Source of the DNA: Candidatus Gastranaerophilales bacterium
GTDB lineage: Bacteria; Cyanobacteriota; Vampirovibrionia; Gastranaerophilales; Gastranaerophilaceae
Assembly (NCBI GenBank): GCA_944324235.1
Contig: CALUVN010000002.1
Span: 1 to 64,000, forward strand
Reading direction: 5' to 3'
DNA length: 64,000 nucleotides
Shown here: piece after piece, positions 1 to 11,048 of the stretch
How positions within the stretch are numbered: position 1 is the first letter of the stretch
Layout of the letters: each line of letters starts with the position of its first letter
Position numbers and translations under genes: made by a program
Notes under the pieces: generated by a model
What the model was told of the DNA's origin: nothing
Seen by the model: the letters and a program-made list of their open reading frames with translations, nothing else
Databases searched by the model: none

Positions 1-2659
1 ACGTTGTAACGGTCATCACCTGATTGAGCACCGTCGATTTTGTCGTCAAAGTATACAACGCCGTTATTTTTTGCTTGTAGTGTCAATGTGCTTGCTGTAT
101 CGCCAACAGCATCCATATAGATTGCGTTTGACTCTTCTACTCCGTTGTTGATTACTTTGTTGCCTGAAAAGACACTTTCGCCGTTGTCTGCAGTTATTGT
201 CAAATCTGTCATTGAATATATTGCACCGCCTTTGGCAGTACCTGTTTCGGAGGTTGTTTCCGCGACGTTATCGTAGAATGATGAGTTGACTATCTCATAC
301 TCAAACCCGCTAATACCGCTAACATCCTCAGGCGCTACGCTGGCTATTGCGCCGCCATAAGATTCGCCGGCGGACACTGCCTTGTTGCCTACAAACATGG
401 AGTTTGATATATTATTAACTGCATAATTTGGAATTTCAAGCGCGCTATCAGTATACAAACCTGACTCTATCATAGCCTCTAATTGTGCTGCCAGTTGGTC
501 ATATTGCTCCTGAGTCATAGGCATTCTCTGGCTCACACTCACTACTGTTGCACCGTCTTGAATAGCTGTGAGAGCTTCCTCTACAGGAACAACATCGCTT
601 CCGGAAGAGGTGAATCCATACAAGCTTTTTTCTTCAATAGTATTACCGGCATCGTCTGTGATAACTAAAATTAACTGTTGGCATAATAAATCGGTATTAT
701 CAGCGATGTCATCATCAGTTATCGCGTTGAAAACAGCACCACCTGCTGCGCCAGTCTGACCTGATGCGTAGTTATTATGGAATTCGCCCTGTATAGAATT
801 GATAGTTCCTGAATTCAGAACAGCACCGCCCTGTGCTACGCGTGAATCTGATTTTGTATAATTTTCTATGAAGTTGCCCTTTATATCGCCTATTGTGCCC
901 ACGTTATAAATCGCCCCGCCGTAGCCAGAATCAGTTGCTGCTGTAGCGTAGTTACCGATAAAGTCACCTGTGATATCAACTATTGTGCCGCTGTTATTAA
1001 TCGCGCCACCGGAGGCAGGAATATAATCATCAGCAGACGCGTAGTTACCGACAAAGTCGCCTGTAATATCACCGATAGTGTCACGGTTATTAATCGCGCC
1101 GCCATGGGAAAAAGAACCAGTAGCAGACGCGTAGTTACCGATAAAGTCACCCGTGATATCACCGATTGTGCCACCCTCGTTATAAATCGCCCCGCCATAG
1201 GCTGTAGCCCCGACAGCATAGTTACCGATAAAATCACCCGTGATATCACCGATTGTGCCACCATAGTTATAAATCGCCCCGCCATTGGTAAAAGAACCAG
1301 TAGCAGACGCGTAGTTACCGATAAAGTCGCCTGTGATATTGCCAATTGTGCCACGGTTATAAATCGCGCCACCCTCTGCCAAACTGTCAGATGCGTAGTT
1401 ACCGATAAAGTCACCCGTGATATCACCGATTGTGCCACCATAGTTATTATAAATAGCACCGCCGTAGCCAGAACCAGTTGCTGCTGTAGCGTAGTTACCG
1501 ATAAAATCCCCCGTGATATCGCCGATTATATCACCGTTATAAATAGCACCGCCGTAGCCAGAACCAGTTTCTGCTGTAGCGTAGTTACCGATAAAGTTGC
1601 CTGTAATGTTACCTATGGTAGCTGTGTTATCCTGCCCATCTGATACGTTATAAATTGCTCCGCCGGAGGCCCGACTGTTGTCGCCAGAATCATTTACTGC
1701 TACAGCATAGTTACCAATAAAGTCACCGGTGATATCACCTATTGATGCTCCTCTATAACCATAGGTATAGTTATAAATCGCTCCACCAAATGCAAGTCGG
1801 CCTGATGCGTAGTTACCGATAAAATCACCTGTAATATTTCCTATTGATGCGATGGCTGTGTTATCACTATTAAAATAGGCGTGAGAATAGTTAGCAATCG
1901 CACCACCTTGAGCGTTTCGATTACCTGTTGCATAGTTACCGATAAAATCACCCGTGATATTACCTATAGTAGCGGATGTAGAGCCGGCATTGTTGCTGGT
2001 ATAAGTAGCTCTGTTAAAAATAGCACCGCCGGAGCCAGAACCAGTTGCTGCTGTAGCGTAGTTACCGATAAAATCACCGGTGATATCACCAATTGATAAT
2101 GTAGAACTCGAATCTTGTGTTATCGCTCCTCCCGAGATGTTACCAGTGCCAGATACGTGAATCCCAGTAAAATTACCTGTAACAGGAGCACCAGCTAGGT
2201 CAGTTGTAACCTCCATTCTGCTGTTGGTCGGGACAGAAGAATCATAAGTGTACGTAATTTCAGAGCCTACAGGTGCAGACGGATTTTCCACAAACGTAAA
2301 ACGGCCGTCATCCGTATATTCCCAGCCAAATTTCAGCGTTTTATCACCGCTTTGCTCCCCGTATGCCGTTTGTCTTAAATTAACCCTATAATATACAGGA
2401 GTAAATTCACCGGTTTCTGAATTATACTCAAACTTTGTTATTGTATTTTCGCCCTCCGCATCTACCTTTGTAAGCGTGTAAGCGCTATCATCACCTAAAG
2501 TCGGGATGTCTAATTCATTCGCAACCGCCGGCATTGTGCCCAGTAAAACTGCGGCTAATAGAGCTTTACACCTTACCCCCCCCCGAAATACACACTATTC
2601 AAAGGTTTACAAGCAATATCAGCATTCAAAGTTTCCGTTTGATACTTAATTTCCCTCAT
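1..2659 (-). CDS. Pmp-like GGAI/FxxN repeat surface protein, 5' part, frame broken at a G9 tract
   Basis: A long minus-strand reading frame is open from about 2575 to the left edge, so the C-terminus is outside the window. It begins with a signal peptide (KALLAAVLLGTMPAVA, then NELDIP). About 160 residues later come at least 12 clear repeats of 28-40 residues carrying GGAIYN and GDFIGNYA, then more distant GGAI and FxxN units (FVGNK, GGAIAS, FYDN, GGAIYS, FSGNK). GGA(I/L/V) plus FxxN is the signature of chlamydial polymorphic membrane proteins, which are type V autotransporters folded as beta-helices. The ATG at 2659 has a strong SD (GGAGG on the minus strand, 2667-2671, 7 nt away). It reads 28 codons and stops at TAA just after nine G. 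Seven or ten G would join it to the signal peptide. The autotransporter beta-barrel is not visible, so membrane anchoring is inferred. A secreted beta-helix protein without a barrel is possible. Confidence 0.8.
765..2100 (-). repeat. In-frame tandem repeats encoding GGAIYN...GDITGDFIGNYA units
   Basis: The DNA shows a recurring block with the core gtagttaccgataaa on the plus strand near 951, 1041, 1132, 1218, 1312, 1395, 1491, 1581, 1706, 1809, 1932 and 2059, with degenerate copies near 772 and 859. Spacing is 85-125 bp. Translated on the minus strand, each gives GGAI(Y/N/F)N, a variable spacer, then IG(D/N)ITGDFIGNYA. Spacers of different length keep the frame. The repeats are peptide-coding, not a CRISPR or satellite. 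Confidence 0.9.
2576..2584 (-). repeat. Poly-G9 tract at the 5' end of the Pmp-like gene (possible phase switch)
   Basis: Nine consecutive C on the plus strand are nine G in the coding strand. With nine G, the frame from the ATG at 2659 meets TAA directly after the tract. The signal-peptide frame has no start codon upstream, only an in-frame TAG. Lengths of 7 or 10 G restore one continuous frame. Homopolymer G tracts at this position are classic slipped-strand switches. Confidence 0.7.
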
Positions 2660-2692
2660 AACATATCCTCCATATATGTTTTGTATATTTAT

Positions 2693-2720
2693 AGTATAAC
2701 TCGCTTTTTGCAAATTTAAA
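2693..2720 (-). promoter_or_regulatory. Possible promoter of the Pmp-like gene
   Basis: Read on the minus strand, TTTAAA (2720-2715), a 16-nt spacer and TATACT (2698-2693) lie about 35 nt upstream of the ATG at 2659. The -35 match is weak. The region up to 2895 holds no other gene and probably carries divergent promoters for this gene and the small plus-strand gene at 2896. Confidence 0.35.
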
Positions 2721-2895
2721 GAGGGTCAGGTTATATTTGTTAATATAAATTTACAATTCAATAAACTACTCTGATAAAAATTGATGCTTAATGTAACAAT
2801 CTTGTAATATTAAGACTAAATTATTAAAGATAACATGAAGTATTGCCGTAACAACTTGCATACATGTTGTGTAACTTTTTTAAAGGAGTATTTCT

Positions 2896-3144
2896 ATGGA
2901 AACGACAAGAAAATTTGATGCTAACGACTTCAGATTTATGAAAAGCATTACGTTTGAAGATCTTGCAGACAAAAACTACATCACAGACATGATTAACTTT
3001 ATATCCACACTGGATAAAAAAGCAGCAGGCGGTAAAATTGTAATACTGGATACCAAAAGAAGCGAAAACTCGGAAGTTTATACATACAAAAAATTTATTG
3101 AGATTTATGACAAATCCGGTGCTGACGGATTTATTAAATACTAG
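2896..3144 (+). CDS. Small conserved-looking hypothetical protein upstream of rsmH
   Basis: An 82-residue protein with a clear SD (aaaggagt, 8 nt before the ATG). The composition is balanced and soluble, with no signal peptide or membrane segment. The C-terminal half contains GGKIVILDTKR and a Tyr-rich end (TYKKFIEIYDKSGADGF), suggesting a small alpha/beta fold. It stops 21 nt before rsmH, in the same direction, so the two may share a transcript. I do not recognise the family. Confidence 0.6.
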   Translation: METTRKFDANDFRFMKSITFEDLADKNYITDMINFISTLDKKAAGGKIVILDTKRSENSEVYTYKKFIEIYDKSGADGFIKY

Positions 3145-3150
3145 CTTTTA

Positions 3151-3159
3151 TGCTAAAAT
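3151..3159 (+). promoter_or_regulatory. Extended -10 just upstream of rsmH, implying a leaderless transcript
   Basis: TGCTAAAAT is an extended -10 element (TGn-TAAAAT). Its last base is 6 nt before the rsmH ATG at 3166, so transcription would begin at or next to the A of the start codon. No SD precedes this ATG, which agrees with leaderless initiation. Read-through from the gene at 2896 remains possible. Confidence 0.45.
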
Positions 3160-3165
3160 CAGCTT

Positions 3166-4095
3166 ATGGAATTTAAGCACTATACGGTAATGAAAAATGA
3201 GGCAGTCGATGCATTGGAATGCAGAGACGGCCTCGTTTATGTTGATTGCACTCTGGGCGGCGGAGGTCACAGCGAGCTGATTCTTCAAAGAATTCAGCCG
3301 AATGGACGTCTAATCGCCTTTGATATAGACGATGACGCTATTCAGGCTGCTTCCGAACGTTTGAAAAATTACAATAACTTAACAATTGTAAAAAGTTCTT
3401 ACACAAATATTAAAAAAGTTCTGCACAATCTGGGTATTGAAAAAATAACCGGCGGTGTTCTTTTTGATTTAGGCGCTTCATACCACCAGTTTAACAAGGC
3501 AGAAAGAGGTTTTTCATTTTCTAAAGAAGCACCGCTTGATATGAGATTCAATCAGGATGCGGAATTTTCAGCCTATGATGTAGTGAATTCCTACAAAGAA
3601 GATGATTTAGTCAGAATTTTTTCCGAATACGGAGAAGAAAGATTCTCTAAAAGAATCGCGAAAAAAATAATCGAACAAAGAAAGCTCAAAAAAATAGAAA
3701 CTACAACTGAATTAGCCGACTTAATAAAAAACTGCACACCTAAAGTTAAAAGCAGTATTCACCCTGCAACACGGGTATTTCAGGCTATTCGTATCGAAGT
3801 TAACCAAGAGTTAACAAATGTAAAAAATACATTGAATGATGTGTTGGATTTAATAGAAATAGGTGGTATAATTAGTGTAATAAGTTTTCATTCTCTGGAA
3901 GACAGAATAGTGAAAAATTTATTCAAATACCACTCGCAGCGGTGTCATTGCGAAAAAAATCAAATGATTTGTACATGCCCGCCGCCAAGGTTGGAACTGG
4001 TTAATAAAAAACCAATAATCGCGGGTGATAAGGAGATTAAAGAAAATCCGCCGTCCAGAAGTGCTAAATTAAGAATTGCAAAATGTATTAATTAA
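3166..4095 (+). CDS. rsmH: 16S rRNA (cytosine-1402 N4)-methyltransferase RsmH (MraW)
   Basis: A 309-residue SAM-dependent methyltransferase of normal family length. The SAM loop DCTLGGGGHSE is at residues 28-37, an acidic strand AFDIDDD at 51-57, the DLGAS motif at 101-105, ERGFSF at 113-118 and PLDMRF at 123-128. The C-terminal part has SFHSLEDR. It N4-methylates C1402 in the P site of 16S rRNA. It is followed by an FtsL-like gene, as in the dcw division cluster (mraW-ftsL). A Cys-rich stretch (CHCEKNQMICTC) sits near residues 265-276. The start is ATG without SD, explained by the extended -10 immediately upstream. Confidence 0.95.
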   Translation: MEFKHYTVMKNEAVDALECRDGLVYVDCTLGGGGHSELILQRIQPNGRLIAFDIDDDAIQAASERLKNYNNLTIVKSSYTNIKKVLHNLGIEKITGGVLFDLGASYHQFNKAERGFSFSKEAPLDMRFNQDAEFSAYDVVNSYKEDDLVRIFSEYGEERFSKRIAKKIIEQRKLKKIETTTELADLIKNCTPKVKSSIHPATRVFQAIRIEVNQELTNVKNTLNDVLDLIEIGGIISVISFHSLEDRIVKNLFKYHSQRCHCEKNQMICTCPPPRLELVNKKPIIAGDKEIKENPPSRSAKLRIAKCIN

Positions 4096-4134
4096 GCGGA
4101 TAGAAAATTTTAAAGATAATTGGGGACATTAAAA

Positions 4135-4608
4135 TTGAATACAGCTAGAGTAATAAAAGACGAAATTAAATATTCTTATGAACAATATGAATACGCGGAA
4201 AATCCAATAAAGGAAGATAATTCAGTCATTGAAGGATATTTCCCGAAAGAGAGACAGATGGAATTATCAATAAAAGCGATGGCGATAAGAAAAATTAATA
4301 CAACATTATGCGGTCTGCTGGGCGTATTAATTACTCTTGCATTTATCAGCTATTATTTTTCCATGACAAACGAGCTTCGTCTTAATACTTTAAACAGACA
4401 AATTATTGCCCTGAACGACGAAAATGCCGAGCTTGAAACAAACCTTGAAAGACTTAAATCTTTCAACAATGTTGATACAAAAATGACACAGAATAATACC
4501 CTCCAAAAAGCAGAAAAAGTCATTGAAGTTCCTGCTGTAAATTCAGATATAACCGTAGCAAAAAGACACGACTCTTCTGCACCGTTTTATTGGGCTATAG
4601 GATATTAA
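4135..4608 (+). CDS. FtsL/DivIC-like single-span membrane protein
   Basis: About 157 residues with a type II bitopic layout: a charged cytoplasmic N-terminus, one membrane helix (about residues 56-75, LCGLLGVLITLAFISYYF), then a heptad-like coiled coil (about 80-108) with LNRQIIALNDENAELETNLE. This architecture and the position directly after rsmH match FtsL/DivIC divisome proteins, although sequence identity in that family is too low for certainty. I chose the TTG at 4135 because GGGGA (4122-4126) lies 8 nt upstream. An in-frame TTG at 4120 has no comparable SD. Confidence 0.6.
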   Translation: MNTARVIKDEIKYSYEQYEYAENPIKEDNSVIEGYFPKERQMELSIKAMAIRKINTTLCGLLGVLITLAFISYYFSMTNELRLNTLNRQIIALNDENAELETNLERLKSFNNVDTKMTQNNTLQKAEKVIEVPAVNSDITVAKRHDSSAPFYWAIGY

Positions 4609-4647
4609 TCTTATACTTTCGTTTGAAATTTCCCATACTAAAGTATG

Positions 4648-4676
4648 AACTTTTGTAAAAATCATTAAAGTTTTTT
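4648..4676 (+). terminator. Weak terminator after the FtsL-like gene
   Basis: AACTTT and AAAGTT can pair across a 13-nt loop, followed by TTTTTT. A second small palindrome (catactaaagtatg) lies just upstream. The stem is short and AT-rich. Confidence 0.35.
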
Positions 4677-4734
4677 CCATGACATGCCGTATATATAAAT
4701 GAAGGTCATGTATGTAGAGTAAAGGATGATTTTA

Positions 4735-5970
4735 ATGAATAATGATGAAATCAAAAACGGAGTGTCTTTATTTAGTCAATCTGAAAACCTTATAGAGGGA
4801 GATCCGATTGAAGAAATCTTCGCGCTTAATCTCGGTGATTTTCTTTCAGAACACCTGATTTCCGAAGATTTGGCAAAGAAAATCAGCGCAAAAAACCATG
4901 ACAAAAAAGCAGGTTTAATTAACCAGCTCAAAGAATTGATATCAATATATTCACTTGATAAAACTCTCTGCGTACTGAATTTTGACCCGCAGGAAGAAAC
5001 TGCCGTATTCAATTCTATTGCGTTTACTATTACGCAAATGATTGAAGAAAAGATTTGTAATATTTATATCATCAGAGAAAACGCGTTTAGCCATGCCGGC
5101 TCATCTGACGGAAAAAGCGCACGCTTTGTCTTTAAACCTGAAGATTTCAAGACAAAAGAAACTCAAAAACTCCGTAATCGTACGGTAATTCCGATGTTTA
5201 GCGGAACACGCCTTATCGGTGCAGTAGACATAATTAATTCAAAAGAAATTATACCTGAGTATCTGACACTTGTAGAAAGCATCGCAAATTTACTTGCAAC
5301 ATCGATTGCGCTTCAGAAAGAAATTGATATTGTAAATAAACTTATAGATGATGAAAATTCCGATATAACTGATTTACAGCATTCAAGAGCTGAATTGACG
5401 GCACTCATCGGAGATTTATGCGATTATCAGCAATTCTTTGTAGAAAGACTTGCAGCCGCAGTTGATACAAAAGGTCAGTATAAAGTTTCACATTCAAAAA
5501 ACACAGCAGAGCTTGCACGAAAAATTTGCCGCGAACTCGGTCTGAACGAAAAAACAACAGATTTAATATACTATGCAGGTTTGTTACAAAATATCGGGAA
5601 AATTACGCTGCCTGAAAGTATCTTTGCTACAAACGGCAAATTATCCGACGAAGATTTCAAAAAAATTCAGGATCACGCAAATCTCGGAGTAAACCTTTTA
5701 ATGAATATAAACTTCCTGTCAGAGGTTGTACCTTATATCACATACCAGAAAGAAAGATTTGACGGCTCTGGTGAACCTGAGGGACTTAAAGGCCAATCAA
5801 TCCCGTTCGGCTCAAGAATTATTGCGGTAGCGGATGCATACAGCGCAATGACTTCTGACAGACCTTACAGAAAAGCTATGGACAAAGAAAAAGCATTAGC
5901 GATTATCAAATCCGAATCCGGCTCAAAATGGGATCCGGTTGTTACGGAAGCTCTGGAAAAACTTTTATAA
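4735..5970 (+). CDS. GAF domain plus degenerate HD-GYP domain signalling protein
   Basis: A 411-residue cytoplasmic protein. Residues about 70-200 look like a GAF sensory domain, then a helical linker, then an HD-GYP domain from about 235 to the end. The HD-GYP landmarks are present but altered. The metal-binding HD pair in LLHDIGK reads LLQNIGK (Q285, N286), HHE reads YQKE (about 337-340), and GYP reads GEP (about 346-348). The first His (HS, about 253) and DHANLG remain, as does RIIAVADAY. Active HD-GYP proteins hydrolyse cyclic di-GMP, and these changes predict loss of catalysis. I prefer the ATG at 4735 because AAAGGA lies 8 nt upstream. The ATG at 4726 overlaps that SD. Confidence 0.8.
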   Translation: MNNDEIKNGVSLFSQSENLIEGDPIEEIFALNLGDFLSEHLISEDLAKKISAKNHDKKAGLINQLKELISIYSLDKTLCVLNFDPQEETAVFNSIAFTITQMIEEKICNIYIIRENAFSHAGSSDGKSARFVFKPEDFKTKETQKLRNRTVIPMFSGTRLIGAVDIINSKEIIPEYLTLVESIANLLATSIALQKEIDIVNKLIDDENSDITDLQHSRAELTALIGDLCDYQQFFVERLAAAVDTKGQYKVSHSKNTAELARKICRELGLNEKTTDLIYYAGLLQNIGKITLPESIFATNGKLSDEDFKKIQDHANLGVNLLMNINFLSEVVPYITYQKERFDGSGEPEGLKGQSIPFGSRIIAVADAYSAMTSDRPYRKAMDKEKALAIIKSESGSKWDPVVTEALEKLL

Positions 5971-5991
5971 AATAAAACATATAAGATAATA

Positions 5992-6063
5992 AAGAAGAAT
6001 AATTATTTTCGAAACACGCTTACACACCATTCCCGCTATTGTTCTCAAATAATTATTCTTCTT
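5992..6063. repeat. 17-bp perfect inverted repeat with a 38-nt loop
   Basis: AAGAAGAATAATTATTT (5992-6008) is the exact reverse complement of 6047-6063. It lies between convergent genes, so it may end transcription from either side, but there is no clean T run. The loop starts TCGAAACACGC, closely like the loop of the hairpin at 9120-9175. Confidence 0.7.
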
Positions 6064-6088
6064 GTTTTAATTAATTTATTTATATAAC

Positions 6089-6379
6089 TTAAACAATACT
6101 GTAAGCGACAATATCAGCAATTGCTACGTTTAGCCAGTCGTACTTGAAACAAACATAATCATTGCACTTACATTCATCATCCTCGCATACACAATAATCA
6201 TTCAAACGGCATACAAGAGCATTTTGTAAAGACAAAATATCTTCGTGGCATTCTTCGCACTTGCCGTCTTTGATAAAAAGTTCACCATCGATTTTCAAGT
6301 GGTTTGTAAAAAGAATAATCTTGTTTGAATCAACTTTTTCAGCAATTTTGTAAATAGATTTTGAAATAGATTTAGACAT
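6089..6379 (-). CDS. Small cysteine-rich hypothetical protein
   Basis: A 96-residue protein. I place the start at 6379, where AAAAGGAG precedes the ATG. An upstream in-frame start at 6427 would add an untypical hydrophobic stretch without SD. Nine cysteines cluster in the second half (CEECHED, then CRLNDYCVCEDDECKCNDYVC), suggesting a metal-binding or small zinc-ribbon-like site. The N-terminus is amphipathic and basic, with no signal peptide. It is convergent with the HD-GYP-like gene and divergent from gyrB. Function unknown. Confidence 0.6.
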   Translation of the reverse strand: MSKSISKSIYKIAEKVDSNKIILFTNHLKIDGELFIKDGKCEECHEDILSLQNALVCRLNDYCVCEDDECKCNDYVCFKYDWLNVAIADIVAYSIV

Positions 6380-6480
6380 GTTTAAACTCCTTTTAACTAC
6401 ATTTCTAAAAATAAAAAACAATATCAAAAAAATAAATATACACTTCTATTAATCTGTTAAGACAATATTTCAAAAGGTAA

Positions 6481-9084
<2,604 letters not shown>

Positions 9085-9119
9085 ACAATTAAAAATTTTA
9101 TTAATCTTTATACAACTCT

Positions 9120-9175
9120 AACAGATATTATTTTCGGAATACGCAATTCACTATCGACCTTAAATAATATCTGTT
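9120..9175. repeat. 14-bp perfect inverted repeat after gyrB, related to the one at 5992
   Basis: AACAGATATTATTT (9120-9133) pairs exactly with 9162-9175 around a 28-nt loop beginning TCGGAATACGC. The inner stem (ATTATTT/AAATAAT) and loop start match the hairpin at 5992-6063, while the outer stem differs on both sides in a compensated way. Confidence 0.7.
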
Positions 9176-9213
9176 TAGTTATGTATTTGTACGGCATTTT
9201 GGTTTACAGTTTC

Positions 9214-9242
9214 TTGAAATAAAACCTGTCTTGATGTAAAAT
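9214..9242 (+). promoter_or_regulatory. Promoter of the adk-map operon
   Basis: TTGAAA (9214-9219), exactly 17 nt, then TAAAAT (9237-9242). The predicted start is near 9249, giving a short leader with the SD aaagagagg before the ATG at 9275. Confidence 0.7.
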
Positions 9243-9274
9243 TATTGTATAAAATAAACGAAAGAGAGGTTTTT

Positions 9275-9934
9275 ATGAGCAAGAAAGAACTTATTTTTTT
9301 AGGACCGCCGGCTTGCGGAAAAGGCACACAAACAAACAGACTTGCTGAATATTTAAACTTTCCGCACATTGATACAGGCTCATTATTAAGAGCTGAAATC
9401 AAAGGAGAAACCAAAGCTGGTAAAGAAGCTAAAGCTTATATTGACAAAGGCCAGCTTGTTCCGGTTGAATTAGTTTCAAGAATTATTAAAAACCGACTCT
9501 CTCAAGATGATTGTAAAAACGGATATATCCTTGATGGATTTCCAAGAAGTGTCGAACAGGCCGAACAGCTTGAAAAAATGAATGCAGAAATCGACAAAGA
9601 TACAGACAAAAAATTCATCGCCGTATATTTTGATATAGATACAAGCATTCTGGTTGAAAGAATAGTAAACCGCCGCTCCTGCCCTGTCTGCGGAGAAATT
9701 TACAACCTTGCTTTCAAAGCACCTAAAAAAGAAAATACCTGTGACAAATGCGGCGCACAACTTACTCAACGTAAAGATGATACAAGAGAAGTTGCTCAGG
9801 CAAGATTTGATACTTATAACAATGAAACAGCACCTCTTATTGACTACTACAAAAATAAAGGAGTGCTGAAAAGTATTGACGCAAACGGCGATATCGACAC
9901 CGTTTGGGAAAGATTACTGGAAGTTATTAAATAA
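9275..9934 (+). CDS. adk: Adenylate kinase with zinc-type LID
   Basis: A 219-residue nucleoside monophosphate kinase (ATP + AMP = 2 ADP). The P-loop GPPACGKGT is at residues 10-18 and DGFPRS at 87-92. The LID domain carries four cysteines, C136-x2-C139 and C156-x2-C159, the zinc-binding form typical of Gram-positive-like adenylate kinases. The start at 9275 has an SD (gagagg). The extra in-frame codons from 9245 are promoter and leader. It heads a plus-strand group with map. Confidence 0.95.
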   Translation: MSKKELIFLGPPACGKGTQTNRLAEYLNFPHIDTGSLLRAEIKGETKAGKEAKAYIDKGQLVPVELVSRIIKNRLSQDDCKNGYILDGFPRSVEQAEQLEKMNAEIDKDTDKKFIAVYFDIDTSILVERIVNRRSCPVCGEIYNLAFKAPKKENTCDKCGAQLTQRKDDTREVAQARFDTYNNETAPLIDYYKNKGVLKSIDANGDIDTVWERLLEVIK

Positions 9935-9957
9935 ATTTTCATACAGAAAGAAGACAA

Positions 9958-10710
9958 ATGATTAATCGTAAATCAAAAGATGATATAAAAAGATTACGCC
10001 ATGCAGGCCACATTGTTGCGCTTGTTCACCAGAAGATGAAAGAAGTCGTAGAACCCGGTATAAGCACACTTGAACTTGACGCTATTGCCAGACAGGTAAT
10101 AAAAGAAAATCGTGCAATCCCGACGTTTTTCGGATATCACGGATTTCCGGGCGCAATTTGTGCATCAATTAACGAACAGGTCGTACACGGAATTCCTTCT
10201 GCTGACGTAATTTTAAAAGAAGGCGATATCATAAGCATTGACGTAGGTGCAACTTACGGCGGTTTTGTCGGCGACAGCGCCTGGACATACGCTGTCGGAA
10301 AAATATCGGAAGAAAAACAAAAACTGATGAAAGTAACGGAAGAAGCACTCTATGCAGGTATCGAAAAAATGCGCGCAGGAAATGTTCTTGATGACATTTC
10401 AGGCGCAATAGAAGCCGTCGCACAACGCGAAGGCTACGGAATCGTAAGACAATACGGCGGACACGGCGTCGGTCGTTCGATGCACGAAGAACCGTTTCTA
10501 TACAATTATAGAGTAGGCGACCACACACTGATAAAACAAGGCTACGTAATCGCAATTGAACCGATGCTTAATCTGGGATGTGATGAAGTTGTTGTTGCAG
10601 ATGATGAATGGACTGTAAGCACTGCTGACAAAAAAGCTTCCGCACACTTTGAACATACTGTTCTTGCGACTGACGGAGAACCTATGATTATGACTAAACT
10701 TATGGAGTAA
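9958..10710 (+). CDS. map: Methionine aminopeptidase, type I
   Basis: A 250-residue enzyme removing initiator methionine from new proteins. The five metal ligands are in the expected context: D95 (SIDVGA), D106 (GDSAWT), H169 (GGHGVG), E201 (IEPML) and E232 (FEHTV). The catalytic His is H78 in VVHGIP. The length is that of the type Ia core without an N-terminal extension. It starts 23 nt after adk. The adk-map pairing is common next to ribosomal protein operons, but no such operon adjoins here. Confidence 0.95.
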   Translation: MINRKSKDDIKRLRHAGHIVALVHQKMKEVVEPGISTLELDAIARQVIKENRAIPTFFGYHGFPGAICASINEQVVHGIPSADVILKEGDIISIDVGATYGGFVGDSAWTYAVGKISEEKQKLMKVTEEALYAGIEKMRAGNVLDDISGAIEAVAQREGYGIVRQYGGHGVGRSMHEEPFLYNYRVGDHTLIKQGYVIAIEPMLNLGCDEVVVADDEWTVSTADKKASAHFEHTVLATDGEPMIMTKLME

Positions 10711-10712
10711 TT

Positions 10713-11030
10713 ATGTGCTGGATATATTTAATTGCAGCAATTTTACTCGAAGTTTTCGGAACGACAATGATGAAACTTTCAAACGGGATGTCAGAAATTA
10801 TTCCAACTATTTTGATGTTTCTGGCCTACATTTTATGTTTTGCAAGTTTGTCATTATCACTGAAAGAACTTGACGTCAGCATAGTCTATGCAATATGGTC
10901 AGCTGTGGGTATTATATGTATAAGCGCAATAGGAATATTATTCTTCCATGAACATCTGTCCATTGCTAAAGTCATATTTACACTTGTCATAATAATCGGT
11001 GTAACAGGTTTAAAACTCAGTTCAACATAA
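10713..11030 (+). CDS. Small multidrug resistance (SMR) family transporter
   Basis: A 105-residue protein with four predicted membrane helices, the standard SMR size. The essential membrane Glu is E13 in the first helix (YLIAAILLEVFGTTMMKLSNG). The second part has YAIWSAVGIICISAIGILFF, the SMR signature area. SMR proteins act as antiparallel dimers exporting cations such as quaternary amines or guanidinium by proton exchange. The start is 2 nt after the map stop, so it is translationally coupled. EmrE-type versus Gdx-type cannot be decided here. Confidence 0.85.
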   Translation: MCWIYLIAAILLEVFGTTMMKLSNGMSEIIPTILMFLAYILCFASLSLSLKELDVSIVYAIWSAVGIICISAIGILFFHEHLSIAKVIFTLVIIIGVTGLKLSST

Positions 11031-11048
11031 ATTTTGGAGAAATATATT

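Noticed and set aside
980-1643. Overlapping 159-aa and 179-aa frames on either strand
   Set aside because: They are shadows of the repeats read in other frames, with low-complexity translations and no ribosome binding sites. The minus-strand GGAI/FxxN frame explains the DNA better.
760-2100. CRISPR-like regular repeats
   Set aside because: Spacing of 85-125 bp, variable repeat length and perfect maintenance of one minus-strand reading frame show that these are peptide-coding repeats of the Pmp-like protein.
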